Notes under the pieces: generated by a model
Database searches by the model: none
What the model was told of the DNA's origin: nothing
The model's input: only the letters and a program-made list of their open reading frames with translations
Shown: one piece after another, positions 22,748 through 34,083 of the stretch
How positions within the stretch are numbered: the first letter of the stretch is position 1
Layout: every line of letters starts with the position of its first letter
Assembly (NCBI GenBank): GCA_033297075.1
Contig: MU858160.1
Span: 57,427-121,426 of the forward strand
Direction of reading: 5' to 3'
DNA: 64,000 nt
DNA from: Rhypophila decipiens
Taxonomy: Eukaryota > Ascomycota > Sordariomycetes > Sordariales > Naviculisporaceae
Made by a program: the position numbers and the translations under genes

Positions 22748-23642
22748 ATGCCCGCTTCAGATCTGACCGAGAGCGACCGACGATTCCTCGAAGTGGCAAT
22801 CACGTGTCTCAAGGAACCTCCACAAGTGAGTCCACTCTTCACCGCAACCGCGACGCACCGCATCAACGCCACTCATCCTCACCCGAAACCTTCAACGTCC
22901 AAATTAGGCCATGCTACCAATAAATAACTAACACGGCATGTAGCTTGACGTCCCCCGGATAGCCGAGATCCTAGGGATCAAGAACAAATCAGTGACCAAC
23001 AAATGGTGGGAGATCAAGAAGAAGCTCTGGGGCGTCGAAGTCGCCCGGGCGGCCGGGGAAAAGACACGCCAGCTAGCCACGGCCGCGGGCGTCAAACGCA
23101 AACGCGAGGCCAAGGCTGCCAATCCAGCGCCCCCGAAGCCCGTCAAGGAGCCGGTGCGGTGGTATACCAACGATGTTGCACCTTTGCCCACGACGCCCAC
23201 ATCGGCCGCGCCGGCGAATGACATTGCCAGTTCTTCGGCAGTAGCAGCTGTTGCAGGTCCAATTGTTGATGGCGTGGCGACCGCGATGGAAATAGATGGG
23301 GCTTCTAGGTCTCCTGATGAAAGAAGCGCTGTCCCAAGTGATGGTGATGGTGATGGTGTAGCTTATGCAGCGGCGGCGGCTGATGTGACGTCAACCATGG
23401 ACGCGACGACGACAATGGAGCCGATTGCGCCGACTTCAGAGGAAGAGATTCCGACCACCGAAGCAGACGACAATAGCGAACCTGAACCCGCCGAACACGC
23501 TGATGACCAACAAGTTGGCCCAACTGATAATGGAGAAGTCGCGGGACATGCGAGCGATGGAGATGAGGTCGGGGGACATGTCAGCGATGGAGAGGAGATC
23601 GGAGGGCATGCCAGCGACGGAGAAGAGGCAGGGGTTGTGTAA
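22748..23642 (+). CDS. Small Myb/SANT-like DNA-binding protein with acidic repeat tail
   Basis: Exons are 22748-22825 and 22944-23642 (258 residues); the intron has donor GTGAGT, a CTAAC branch site and a TAG acceptor. Residues 5-55 form a three-helix module (LTESDRRFLEVAITCLKEPP, LDVPRIAEILGIKNKSVTNK, then WWEIKKKLWG). It resembles the Myb_DNA-bind_8-type domain of many small fungal nuclear proteins. A basic stretch (GVKRKREAKAA) could be a nuclear signal. The rest is Ala/Thr/Glu/Asp-rich and disordered, ending with three tandem 10-residue units of the pattern xGGHxSDGEE. The Myb-type assignment is by pattern and moderately sure; the role is unknown. Confidence 0.7.
23538..23627 (+). repeat. 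Three tandem 30-bp coding repeats
   Basis: Units at 23538-23567, 23568-23597 and 23598-23627 encode VAGHASDGDE, VGGHVSDGEE and IGGHASDGEE, the acidic tail of the Myb-like protein. Confidence 0.85.
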
Positions 23643-24110
23643 GGGAGGTCAGAGTCGACATTCTTGTGTGGTTGGTCGTTTGACTCGTTTGCATCGGAGC
23701 GAACAATGGTTTCTGTTTCGGGTATAGAATTTACGACTTGTTGCTGATCTATTGGATACGTGGACTGGGAGGAGATGAAATATCATTGCAGCCTGCGTTG
23801 GCTGGAGAGCGTTCAAATGTCCCTCACAGACTTTAGAAGATGGAAATTTTCCCGGCGTGTGGGTACACGTCAAAGGCTTTTTGTATATCTTTGGGCAATT
23901 GCAGTCATTTGGATGGAGTTTGGCTTGAGATTACAAATCTACAAAGTTTTGGATATGATATGCTGAAGCAAATACAAAATATGCAGTCATGATGGCCCCA
24001 AGATCGCTAGAACGTATGATTATAAAGTCCAGTCGCCATCTGCCAAGAAAAGAAAAGCAACGATGCACGTGTACAAGGCAAAAAGGTTCAATCCAAAAAT
24101 GACGAGAAAA
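23643..24110. other. Convergent intergenic region
   Basis: This is the 3' flank of the Myb-like gene and of the C2H2 gene, which converge here. No further gene is seen. Confidence 0.3.
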
Positions 24111-26289
24111 CTACGGCCCCTCCGGCAAGCCAATATCGGGCAGATTGTCGTGCACATTCTTGATATGCTCCAGCTGCAGCCATGTATTCATGAAGCCGTT
24201 GCCTTGACGCGACCGGCCGCATCCCGGGCTGGTACAGAGGAAACGGCCCCCGCCCTTGTGCATGCCGTGGTGTTTGAGCTCGTGCAGGTAGAGGATTTCC
24301 TGAGTGGCAAACGGCTGGTTGTTATTCGACGGACAGCCGTCACTTTTGCACCAGAGCGATTTGAGGTGGTATTCGATGAATTTGCTTGAGCTAGTGTCAG
24401 TTTGATACATCAAAAAGGGGTTCAGAGTGGTAATCGCCAACGTACTCATGGTCGGCTTTCAGCACAGAAGGCTTATGCTGACAGTATCCTTCGCCCTCCC
24501 ATGGACAATGCCACAGCCCGTCAGCTTCCTGGGTGGCATTCTTGTACACTGGATGGTCCCAAAGATGCGTTTCTAGTCTCCCGACAGAAGCCGTGTTTCC
24601 AGCTGGCTTGGTTGGCTGTGTGCTACCTCCCATGATCTCTATCGTCTCAGGCTCAGCTCCTGCGGTATCCTTCTCAGATTCGGACTCGCTGTCTTCACTA
24701 CCGTCCTCGTGACTGGCCGGAAGGGCTGCGAGCGACAGCTGCCGCAGGTGACGTTCGACATGGCAGATCATGTTTTGGTGCCCAACGGTAACTTCTCGTG
24801 GACAAAAGGGGCAACTTCTGGCATTCCAACTTGGATGGGCTTCATGGATGGCCTGCAAATGTTTGAGCCACTCATCACGTGTACTGAACGACTTGAAGTT
24901 GCAGTCACAGGATATCTGGCAGCATATCCAGGGCTGGAGATCGGACAGCACATGTCGTCTGCAGTGAAGGCGCGGTTAGCAATGCTCGGACTTTACAAAA
25001 GTGAAAGGTGCTCGTACCTCCAAGCGGCTCCCGATTGGGACTTGGCAACCTGGCGACCACAGGCCACACAGGCAAACTTGTCGCCGATTTTCAGTTCTTT
25101 GGGCTGGGAGGGAAACGGCGTACTGATGGTGCCATCGTCGTCCTTGTAGGCGTTGAGTGTTCGAGCGTAATCTGTTTCCCTCCCAGACCCAAGGCTGGTA
25201 GTTGATTGCGCAGGCAAATTGTTCAACCGTTGACTAGGGTCCCTGGTTGCCGTATCATAGCCCGAGTCTCGGGGAAAAAGTTCGCTTGCAGCCTTTTCGG
25301 GCCTGCCAACACCAAGGGATAATTGAGGGTTGGCGGCTGCATCTCTTTCCGCCTGTAGTCTGATGGTGGTTCGATAGATGGCTTTGCCGATGGCCGTAGC
25401 AAGGGCATCATTGCATTGTGGACTTTTCTGCTTGATGCCATCCAGGAATGTTAGGTATTTACAATCTTCGTGGCTGCTTCCTTGGGCTTGGGGTGCTGCT
25501 GCCTTCTCGTGGGTGTCGACGATGGTGTCCTGGATTGGGTCTTCGAGTGAAGGGGTCAATTCGATAAGGGCTTCAACCTCGTACTTGAGGGTCTCCAGTG
25601 CCTCTTCAAGAGATGAGCTATCTGACGGAGTACCGGGACCATATCCATCAGAGCTTGAAGCCGACTTGATGCCATCATCATACTCCGAGTCGGCACTGTT
25701 TTGGGCATGCAAGCTGGCTTCTGCCTTGATACTCCTGATTCTCTCGAGCTTTGTCTCCAACCTCTGAATCGGACTCTCTAACTGTGTCTCCCTGAATATG
25801 TCCAGCATGGTGGGATGGATTTCTGAGGGTCAAAGTAAATATTTAGTTGACTGGGTTGGGTACTACGAGTAAATGTAACTCACCATTCTCAATAGCTTCA
25901 CATACCCGAATCAAAATCTTGATGGTGAATTGCCGCAACTCCCGAGAGTCTTCGAGGGCCTTGTCCAAAGCGCCTCTACGGACGTCCAAGTCACTACCCC
26001 AGGTGACGAAGCTGGTGTAAATATCATCGAGGAGACGGTAGAGCGGGGTGGACATTGGGTCCTTGCGGCGAGCCTCCTCGGAGTTCTGCAGATTGAACAA
26101 GACATCCTGGCAGAACTGTGTAATGGACGAGTACAGCTGATTCACGATTCCGTCTGAATCTGATTCGTCTTCATAATGACTTGGTGACTGAGCTTGGAAA
26201 CTTTCCACAAAGCTCAGAGTCCTCTTTCGAGGATTGTCATCGTCGTCTTGCCAATTGCTGTTTTTTCTCCTCAGCGTTCTGAAGTCCAT
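24111..26289 (-). CDS. C2H2 zinc-finger protein with N-terminal helical domain
   Basis: Four exons (26289-25884, 25822-25018, 24958-24446, 24390-24111) with GT-AG introns and exact phases give 667 residues. The N-terminal third, with IVNQLYSSITQFCQDVLFNL, LLDDIYTSFVTWGSDLDV and RELRQFTIKILIRVCEAIEN, matches the helical N-terminal region shared by many fungal C2H2 proteins linked to NLR-type genes. A middle disordered and coiled part follows, then Cys/His-rich segments: FACVACGRQV, WICCQISCDCNFKSFSTRDE with a downstream His pair, and CPFCPREVTVGHQNMICHV continuing HLRQLSLAALP. The tail has LWCKSDGC, LHELKHHGMH and FLCTSPGCGRS. No other ATG opens this frame upstream, so 26289 is taken as start. 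It is divergent from the DUF7580 gene. Molecular role unknown. Confidence 0.8.
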
Positions 26290-27055
26290 GGCGTGCGGTG
26301 GCGGCCGTGGAACTGGCCAGCTTCGTGCAAAGTGACGGAGCACGTCCACAGAAAATAACAGTGAATCGAGATCAGGCTCCGAGTCGCGCGGGGTGGGCAG
26401 CCACAAAAACAAGGGAACTGGGTTGTGCAGGAGCTCATCACTTTATCGCTCACCGACTTTGCATTTCCTGACGATAGGAAAATGGCGCCATAGGAACCAC
26501 GCCCCGCGCAACCGAATAAATGGTCGGTCTAACTCCTTTTCGGTGTGATGCATGGTTAGGAGGGTGTGCCCAAAGTGTCAATGTTTCATGGTTTGTGAAT
26601 GTTTATTGGGACAGATAAGAAGCCTTAAAAATGCCTTGCTGCAGGTCGCCAGAGGAGTTATGGAGGATCTGTCCAATAGTGGGCGCAGGGCTACGCCATG
26701 TCCGAAAAAGTGCTGATTTGTGGTGGGTGGTGTACGTGATGGTCGCCGGGAAGGTGGTATCATGATATTCGTATCTCTGAGAGCCTCACTTTCAAGCGGG
26801 CTCCCGGGCTGCTTCCTCTCCCTCCCTCAAAAGTCGCCAGGCACCCCTGCCCAGACCTGAGGCTTCTTCGGCAGTTTAACCGAACAAATCCCAAGTTCCA
26901 ACTGCTTGTTTCTCCCTTCTTCACCTGCCGCTTGTGATGCCAACTTCCCGTCTCTGCCCTGGCAATTATTGGCTTCTTCGTCGTTGCCGTCCCTTTGCTG
27001 TCCAAGGTTGCTTTGACCTTGTCTAAACTTTGTTCCGTCCTTTTCCCGTGCCGCC
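26290..27055. other. Shared divergent promoter region of the C2H2 and DUF7580 genes
   Basis: The two start codons lie 766 bp apart back to back. Nothing coding is seen. The stretch 26810-27050 is CT-rich on plus, typical of a fungal promoter and leader. Confidence 0.4.
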
Positions 27056-29193
27056 ATGGCAGAAGTCGCCTTGGGCATTATTCCCATCTTCCTTTCGGCG
27101 TGCCAAGGCTTTACTGTTCTCCTTGACAAGATCCACTTGTTTCGTCACTACAAGAGGGAGATCCACTGGCTGCGTCTCAAAGTGAGCGTGCAGTCCAAGT
27201 GTTACAAGGATGAGATTCGCCGTCTTGTCATCGCCACCTTGGACACACACAAGGCACAGTCCCTGATCGCCGACGACAATCACTCAGAATGGAAGGACCC
27301 CGATCTCGAGAACATCTTCAAACAGTACATGGGAGATTTGTTCGATGATTTTCTCTCCGCTGTTAAACTCATCCATGAGGCCCAGACCAGCATCCAGAAC
27401 AGGCTTGATGCCTTTGCCCCGCCCGACATCACGTCGCCCCGGTTTAGGGCTGTCATGGACCAGTTCAAGCTGGCCTTCAGCAGAGACAGATACAAGGAGG
27501 ACATTGAAACCCTCAAAGAAACCATTGCTGAGCTCAAGACTATCAGGGAGTTGGCCGCTGCCTCTACGGAGCAGGAGCAGTTGACCGCCAGGCAGCAAAG
27601 AGCGGGGAATTTCCGTACTCCAGCACCAGACATCGCAGTCCACATTGAGATGGTGAAGGAATACAAAGCCATCAGGTCTTTGTCATCCGCCTTCCAGGAC
27701 TTCCTCCAGACTCAATGGAGCTGCTGCTGCCTGTCCCACTCCCACCACAACGGAAGACTGTTCTTGACCAGTCGGCCCCCGAAACAACACAGTCTCGTCT
27801 GGCTACTAGAGACGGCCGGGAAGGAAAGACATACGACCAGAGTAAGGTAAGCACATTCGTCCCGTCCTTCAATCGACGCAGCGACTCCAGCTGACGCCGT
27901 TGGTGCAGCAATCGGTATATATTCAAGGTCTGGAGTGACAGCCAGCCTCCAGGGCTGCTCACGCCGAATAGCGATACAACATTCGAGCCACCGAGGTCTC
28001 CGAAGCGGCAACGACTCTCACCGCAACCACCCACGCTCCCTGGTGCCCATTCGCAGACTTGTGGCCTACCTCGCCAACAGGAATTTGATGAAAGCACGGT
28101 TGCATGTCTTTGCAAAAAGCTGGAAGCAATAACGCTCGATTCCCTTCGGACGCAGCCGCATAAAAGCCCTTTGATCCATATCAACACCAAGAATCGGGAG
28201 CTTTACAGATTTGAAGCACAACAAATCCCTGTCCCTGTCCCTGTCCCTGTCCCAAAAAGAACCGACGGTACACCTACGTCGAGCGTCTTGAGCGCAATAT
28301 CAACATGGGATCTTCATGAGATCACATATCGCCCCCTGTCATATCTTTGGGGCTACAAGCCAGAATATATCATGTCGAGACGAGATCGAATACAGCTGGC
28401 TGCAACACTCGTGCGAGTCACATTGACTGCCCACTCCACAGCTGGATGGCCAGGGCATCAATCGGCGTCTGTTGGGTGCATCTTGGAAGGAATATACTTC
28501 TTGATCGAAGGCAGCGTCGTAGACAAATCCACGACCATCACCATCCAGAGCCTCCTCAACACGCTTCACATTCCCGTCAATGTTGGGAATAGCTTGGAAG
28601 TGATGGACAACGACAGCAGTGATACCAAAATGACGGATTCGGGGGAGAGCGTTTCACCAAGACACGCCAAAGCGACTTCTGCTGGCACGGCTGATAGCAT
28701 CGACCCCATTGAAGAGGAACTGAAATTCACATTCGGCGTGCGCAACCTTGTGCTTTATCGCCTTGGTGTTGCCCTGCTCTCCATAGCTCGCTGGGAAAGG
28801 ATACAATGGCAGGACATTGCCTCGGTCCGGAAAAAGGCCGCTGCTTTGGATTGGGGCGGCAAGGCATACAAGACTGCCGTCACGAGTCTGATTAACTGCG
28901 ACTTTGGAGCGGGCGATGATCTCACGAAGGAACGGCTCCAGTTTGAGGTTATGAGAAGCGTCGTTGGCCCATTGGAGAACAGCCTGGATATTATTTCGAG
29001 GTCCATCGATGGCGGTGACATCTTGTCGAGTAAGAATCTGGATAAGGTTGGAGGCGGATGGTTGGAGGAACCTGACCGGTGGGTTGCACAGGTTCGGTAT
29101 GAGACATACCCGCCACACGATGTGATGGGAGAATCCGCTAAATGGGCTTGGCCGCCGCGCGCTGTGGGTGAGATTGGAGAGGCGGGTATGTGA
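27056..29193 (+). CDS. DUF7580 domain protein with HeLo-like N-terminus
   Basis: Exons are 27056-27846 and 27909-29193 (691 residues); the donor AG/GTAAGC is joined to the acceptor GTGCAG with matching phase (TTRVSNRYIFKVW). The N-terminal 200 residues begin MAEVALGIIPIFLSACQG and are helical, resembling HeLo/SesA-type modules of fungal recognition proteins. The C-terminal half has the layout of DUF7580: LCKKLEAITLDSL, MSRRDRIQLAATLVRVTLTA, then GVRNLVLYRLGVALLSIARWERI, which is a degenerate kinase-like C-lobe. Catalytic kinase residues are not visible, so a pseudokinase-type or scaffold role is the inference. A Pro-Val repeat encoded by a hexanucleotide array lies at 28227-28253. Family call good, function unknown. 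Confidence 0.82.
28227..28253 (+). repeat. In-frame hexanucleotide repeat (CCCTGT)x4
   Basis: Four perfect CCCTGT units plus CCC lie within exon 2 of the DUF7580 gene, encoding alternating Pro-Val. Unit changes would keep the frame. Confidence 0.85.
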
Positions 29194-30471
29194 GAATGAA
29201 GAGAGTGATACTCGTCACGTTCTGACGACCTGTGCAAAACCATAGTAACATTACATAGGACAGTTATGTGTACTCAATTCCGGGTTTAACATCTTATGGT
29301 AGTGCTGGAATCCTTCTCCTTCCTTCGCTGCTGCCGAGGCTCATTGAGCCAAGGGCTGGTAGCTGTTGATGCAGGATTAGACACAAGCACCAAACATGTC
29401 GGAATGGCCAACGTAAGGACCCTGAAAACTTTTATATGGCCCGGACTTTTGTGGCGCAGAGGAAACGTGTTTGCAATGTTTATCATGCAGCATTGATCTT
29501 AATCTTAGATCCTGCTGTGCCAGATCGTAGACGACTACCGGATTGGAATCAAGATCGCAGTGCAGATTTAGCGGAGTGCCTCACTCTGTATCGATACGGA
29601 TAACGATACATCTGACTGTTTGGCGATAGTAACGCTGCTTCTCTCCACTGCCGACTAAGCCCGACCGCTGACGGGCCGCTTAAGGACCCTGAAATCCTCC
29701 AGGACCCAGTTTTGGTTCCCCGATGAAACGTAACCGTGGGATTCGCTGCTTTTGGGGCTTAAGACTATATGGCGGTCTGGCTAACAAGGGAATCAAAAAT
29801 ATCACCACAGCTGGAGTTTAGAGTCAGCTCCAAAAAACAACCGTTTCACTCACATCTTTTTCTATATTTGCTTAGTACTCTTCTCAAACCATTGATCACA
29901 TGCAACATATAAGAGTGTTTTGCGGTTGCCGGATTCATCGAGAGGCACTATCCATAGCCAAGATTTTACATCCACGAATGTTGAAGATTCCTCAGTTGCA
30001 AAACGACAAAGATACCGGTCCACATTAGTCCTGGGCAAATGGATAACAATGGATCCATTGAAACGACTGGGATGCACGTTGGAGCAGCGGCCGCTAATTA
30101 TTCCTACGTGAGGATCCATGTAACAACTGAATGTCGGCCCCAGAGTACGCCTCGTCTGGATCCTCCAGGGTTCTTTCGGGCTGGCCCATGCTAAGTGAAA
30201 TTGGTGTTAACTCGGGGGTCAATGAAGCCTCTATGAGCTCACGTATATAAGATCAGTTAGTTCTCCTCCATCCAGGTATTCATTCCCATATCATCAACAC
30301 ATCAACCCATCTCACCAACCAAGTCTTAGCCAACGACCTCTTCCCCTCAACTCAAACAAACCACTCAAGTCAGTTGCCTTCTCATTTTGCTTCAGAGCCC
30401 CATCCATGCCCAACCTCAAAGTTGGAAAACACTAACCGGAAACTCACAGATCCCCACAAAACATCATCAAT
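29194..30471. other. Intergenic, promoter of the small secreted protein at its right end
   Basis: 1.3 kb without a supported gene. The right 220 bp are an A/C-rich leader with ACCACTCAAG-type sequence, as in highly expressed fungal genes. Confidence 0.4.
30244..30250 (+). promoter_or_regulatory. TATA box of the small secreted protein gene
   Basis: TATATAA lies about 220 bp before the ATG at 30472, allowing a long CA-rich leader. Confidence 0.45.
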
Positions 30472-30723
30472 ATGCGTTTCGCCGCCGTCTCCGCCGCTCT
30501 TGTTGCTGTCCTTAGCGCCGCCCCGGCCTTTGCCAGCCTCCCTGCCAACTGCGTCCACGATCAGTTGTACGCCGACGACAAGGGCGGTAGCCAGGCTGGC
30601 TGCACCTGGAACGTCTGCGTCAACGGCAACAGCTACCGCCCCGTCCGTGAATGTGGCGTGGGCGGCCGCTGCAAGACCGGCCAACCCACCACCTGTGTCG
30701 ACAAGAGTGGCCGTCCCTATTAA
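30472..30723 (+). CDS. Small secreted cysteine-rich protein (effector-type)
   Basis: An 83-residue protein with a clear signal peptide (MRFAAVSAALVAVLSAAPAFA, cleavage expected near Ala-Ser). The mature part of about 62 residues holds six cysteines (NCVHD, AGCTWNVCVNG, VRECGVGGRC, TTCVDK), enough for three disulfides. Codons are strongly C-ending, unlike flanking DNA, which supports a real and well-expressed gene. The size, secretion and Cys content are those of fungal effector or antimicrobial peptides, but I do not recognise a named family and assign no activity. Confidence 0.8.
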   Translation: MRFAAVSAALVAVLSAAPAFASLPANCVHDQLYADDKGGSQAGCTWNVCVNGNSYRPVRECGVGGRCKTGQPTTCVDKSGRPY

Positions 30724-31320
30724 GTGTCTGCCGCCACGTCACTTTGAGTCTTTGACAACCTTCGATGATGGGTACTTGAGAAAGAGTTTGAGGACCTGGA
30801 AGTGGCCAAGGTGGATTTTTTGATGTATCATATTGGCGGGGCATCTTTGGGTGGGCTCATGTTTTATTGTACATATTTGGGTCAAAAGTTGAGAGTCAAT
30901 TTACCTTGAGGTGAAGATGTTCACTCTGCAATTCTTGGACACAACGATGAAAGAAACAATGGGCTTGTTTGATTATTGACTCGATGCTACAGGTGCCTAC
31001 ACGCTACTGGCTGACAGACTTTGATGAAATGACTCGGGAGTGATTGCCCTGGAAGGAGAATTGAGACAAAGAAGCGGAGTTCACTGGTTTCAACAAATCC
31101 AAATTCATGTCATCAACAAAGAAGTTTGAGGCTCTTGCAGCCAATAAGGGTAACAAAGAACCAAAAGAACGAAGCAATGCGCCCGTCAAATGATGCCGGT
31201 GGTTCTTGTTCAGACCAAGAACTGAAGCCAGGAAATTGTAGGAGAGATTCATCATGCATGTTCTCGAAATCTAATCAGATGTAACCCAGGACTTGATAAA
31301 GCGGCGACCCTCCATGAAAG
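30724..31320. other. Intergenic
   Basis: 3' flank of the secreted protein gene and promoter of the coiled-coil gene; no coding signal. Confidence 0.3.
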
Positions 31321-33387
31321 ATGACCAGCAGACGGGAAAACCAGGGCCCAACCACTCCCAATTCACTAACAGAGGGTCTCGAGGCAAGAATAAGAGACTT
31401 GGCTAGAAAGCTCGCGCACGACAACGCAACCTGGGCAGAGCAGCTAAGGAACGTACGCGACCAGGAACGAAACAGATACGAGTCTCACGTAGAAGTGGCG
31501 ACATGGCAACTAAACACAACGAGCGAGGCGATGCGCCTGTTGAGGGATAGAGCCCAGGCCTACCGGATGCAGTACGAGGAGGCAGTTGAAGAGCTGGAAG
31601 AGCTCAAAGAGGAGCAGAGAATCGAGTATCAAAGGAGAAAGATGGAAGCAGCATCAACGAGCATTGAGAGGCTCCAGGTAGAGCTGCAACAGCTGCGGCG
31701 GTGGAAGCAAGAGGCAAAGGAGCACCGCAGATATTTGGCCGACAGGGTCAATGAGGTGCTGACGAGGTACAACGAGCTGAACCAGTATGAAAAGGATATC
31801 GCAGCGCAGCTGGAAGCTGCAGATCAAGAGATTCGCAGGCTTAGACAACAACTGGACGCACATGTCAGGGCACTAGGGAACGACGGACCACAAGGAACTT
31901 TGTCTGACCAGATTGCATCGATCAAGCAGGGGCTCGAAGTTGCAAGCGAGGAAATCGAACAGGCTCTGTTCAGGCGGGGCATCTTGAAGACAGCTGCCGC
32001 ACAGTTGTCCTCTCCACCCTCAGGGCAGAGCAAGGCGGACCCGCCGAGACCATCTGCACGGCGGCCCCCTCCATCCCCGAAGCAAACGTCGGTTCCCGCC
32101 CCCGCCCCTGCCCGTCCAATTAAGGCGGTGCCGACCCCTGAAGCCGACTTCCGAGAACCGGACGATGCCGGGGATGAGGAGACGACTGTGGACGATACCT
32201 TTCAAGACGATCGAAGCGACACCACACCGGAGGAAGGTGACACCGAAGCAACCGATTATACCCAAGAAGATTCAGATATCGAAAAATGGCCAGAGCCAGA
32301 AGCCCAAGAGGAGGAAGGCGCCAGAGAAAGCAGAGAGCCCGACAGTGCCGCGCACGACAAGGAAATATGCCGGTCATACAACAAGATTCTGCGCGACATT
32401 GAAGAGATGGTAGAAGGCAGAGAAAGCCGCAAGAGGTATATATACACCTTTGACGACGTTTTTGTCTCGTCGGTTCACGAGGGCACGGAGAAAGCCGCTC
32501 ACAGTTGCTTCCTCTGTAACTTCCGAGGTGGCTGGGACAGCGTGTCGATACGAGACCGCAAGCTCCGAGCGCGATCGAGCATTTTTGACATCATATACAA
32601 CATCCTGCTTATACACTGCGAATGGACAGAAGCGGAAGAGAGTGTCGAGATGGTATTATGGTTTCTGAAAAGGTGCAAGGGTGTGTTCTGGTCTACTCCC
32701 CTGCTTGTTCAACTACGTGTCTGCCTTGCCCAATAACTAACTCGATCCACGGATGTAGTACCATCTAACGAGATTCAAATATGGATCACCAACACCTACC
32801 ATCTCTTCCCTGACAAGCAGCCGGGCGCTGGCAGAGCTGTTGACGCCACGCGAAAAGTATTCGAATACTTCCAACCCATTCTCTCCCCGAGCGCGACACG
32901 GTTAGACAGAACGGAGCTTCTGAAGCGTATATCTCTAATCTGTCACGCAACACACGCTCTGGGAAAGAAGCTGTACGACTCGCGGATATACGAGCTACGG
33001 AGGGTGCCTCCTGGAAAGGCGAGTCGCGTTCCCGCAAATACATTCTGGATCGACAGGAAGGTTTTTGGAGAAAAGCAGCTGGAATGTGAAGCCGGGCCTG
33101 AATGCCATGAGTGTCAGGCGGCAGAGTCCGGAACTGAAGTCGCCTACGGATTATCTGCAGCCCTGTTGAAACATGAACGTCGCATTGAGGATCTAAACTG
33201 TGCTCCCAGCATCACGGTCCTCGAGAAGGCACAGGTCGTTATACATAGGAGGAGTGAATTCTCCGGATGGGGTCAGATGCCCCTGCTATTCCGTGTGGCG
33301 GTTTGTGTTGCCCTGATATTACTGTATTTCCAGTATATAATATGGCTCCCAGACATCTGGCATTTGTCGGAAATGCCAGTCCCTTGA
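31321..33387 (+). CDS. Long coiled-coil protein with C-terminal membrane anchor, function unknown
   Basis: Exons are 31321-32680 and 32759-33387 (662 residues), with a 78-nt intron containing ATAACTAAC and phase G/TA. Residues 15-190 are a long charged coiled coil (many Leu/Arg/Gln/Glu heptads, for example YEEAVEELEELKEEQRIEY). A Pro/Ala-rich linker and an acidic disordered region (residues 225-350) follow. A folded, Cys-containing part comes after intron 1 (IQIWITNTYHLFPDKQPGAG, HECQAAESG), and near the end there is one hydrophobic segment, PLLFRVAVCVALILLYFQYI, followed by 16 residues. With no N-terminal signal this suggests a tail-anchored protein facing the cytosol. No family recognised. 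Confidence 0.72.
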
Positions 33388-34083
33388 CTGAAACTGGAAA
33401 GAGAAGGAATATTGCATGTGGATGTTTGGGAGAGGCTGTAAGTGACGGGACTTGTTCGGGCAAGACTGAGGTCCACATTAAAATGGAGAAATAAGCCACA
33501 CGGTTATGGCTGGCTATCTATTTTGGGAGTCAATATACTCCTTAGCTTCTATCGTGGCTCATATCAGGGTATTGCAGTATTAAAACACTGTAACGGTCAA
33601 ATCTATTTGGATCTCTTTGTAGATAACCAGCCACTGTGCCCCGAAAAGGTTGAACAAGCCCCAGGCGATCAGCGCGGTAGGGGATGCAACAGATCATCAA
33701 TGAATATGATGGGAGTTTTCTTGGTGTACATAATCTGAACCTTTCTTTTTTGAGTATGGAAAAAGGGCTGTAATATTGCGATAGGTATTGAAGATACTAC
33801 AGCTACATGAGAAATCAGTCATGATGCGCGCTGGAAGCCGCAATACAATCTATAACCATGGCCCGCTCTCCAATAAAGTACTTCTTTCTGGTACAGCTAG
33901 ATATTCCAGTCAATCTATACTTCGCCGCGCATCCCGCTTCTCAGTCATCTCCCCAAGGCCAAGCGTTCTCCTTGACCAAACTCCTATCGCTTCCTATGAG
34001 GGTGTCGTTGTGTTGCTTGGCCCACAGCCTTGTAACAGGGACGGAAAGATCGGATGGTACAACTGGTGTGGTTGAAAGACATG
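33388..34083. other. Intergenic between convergent genes
   Basis: No gene supported; short frames only. Confidence 0.3.
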
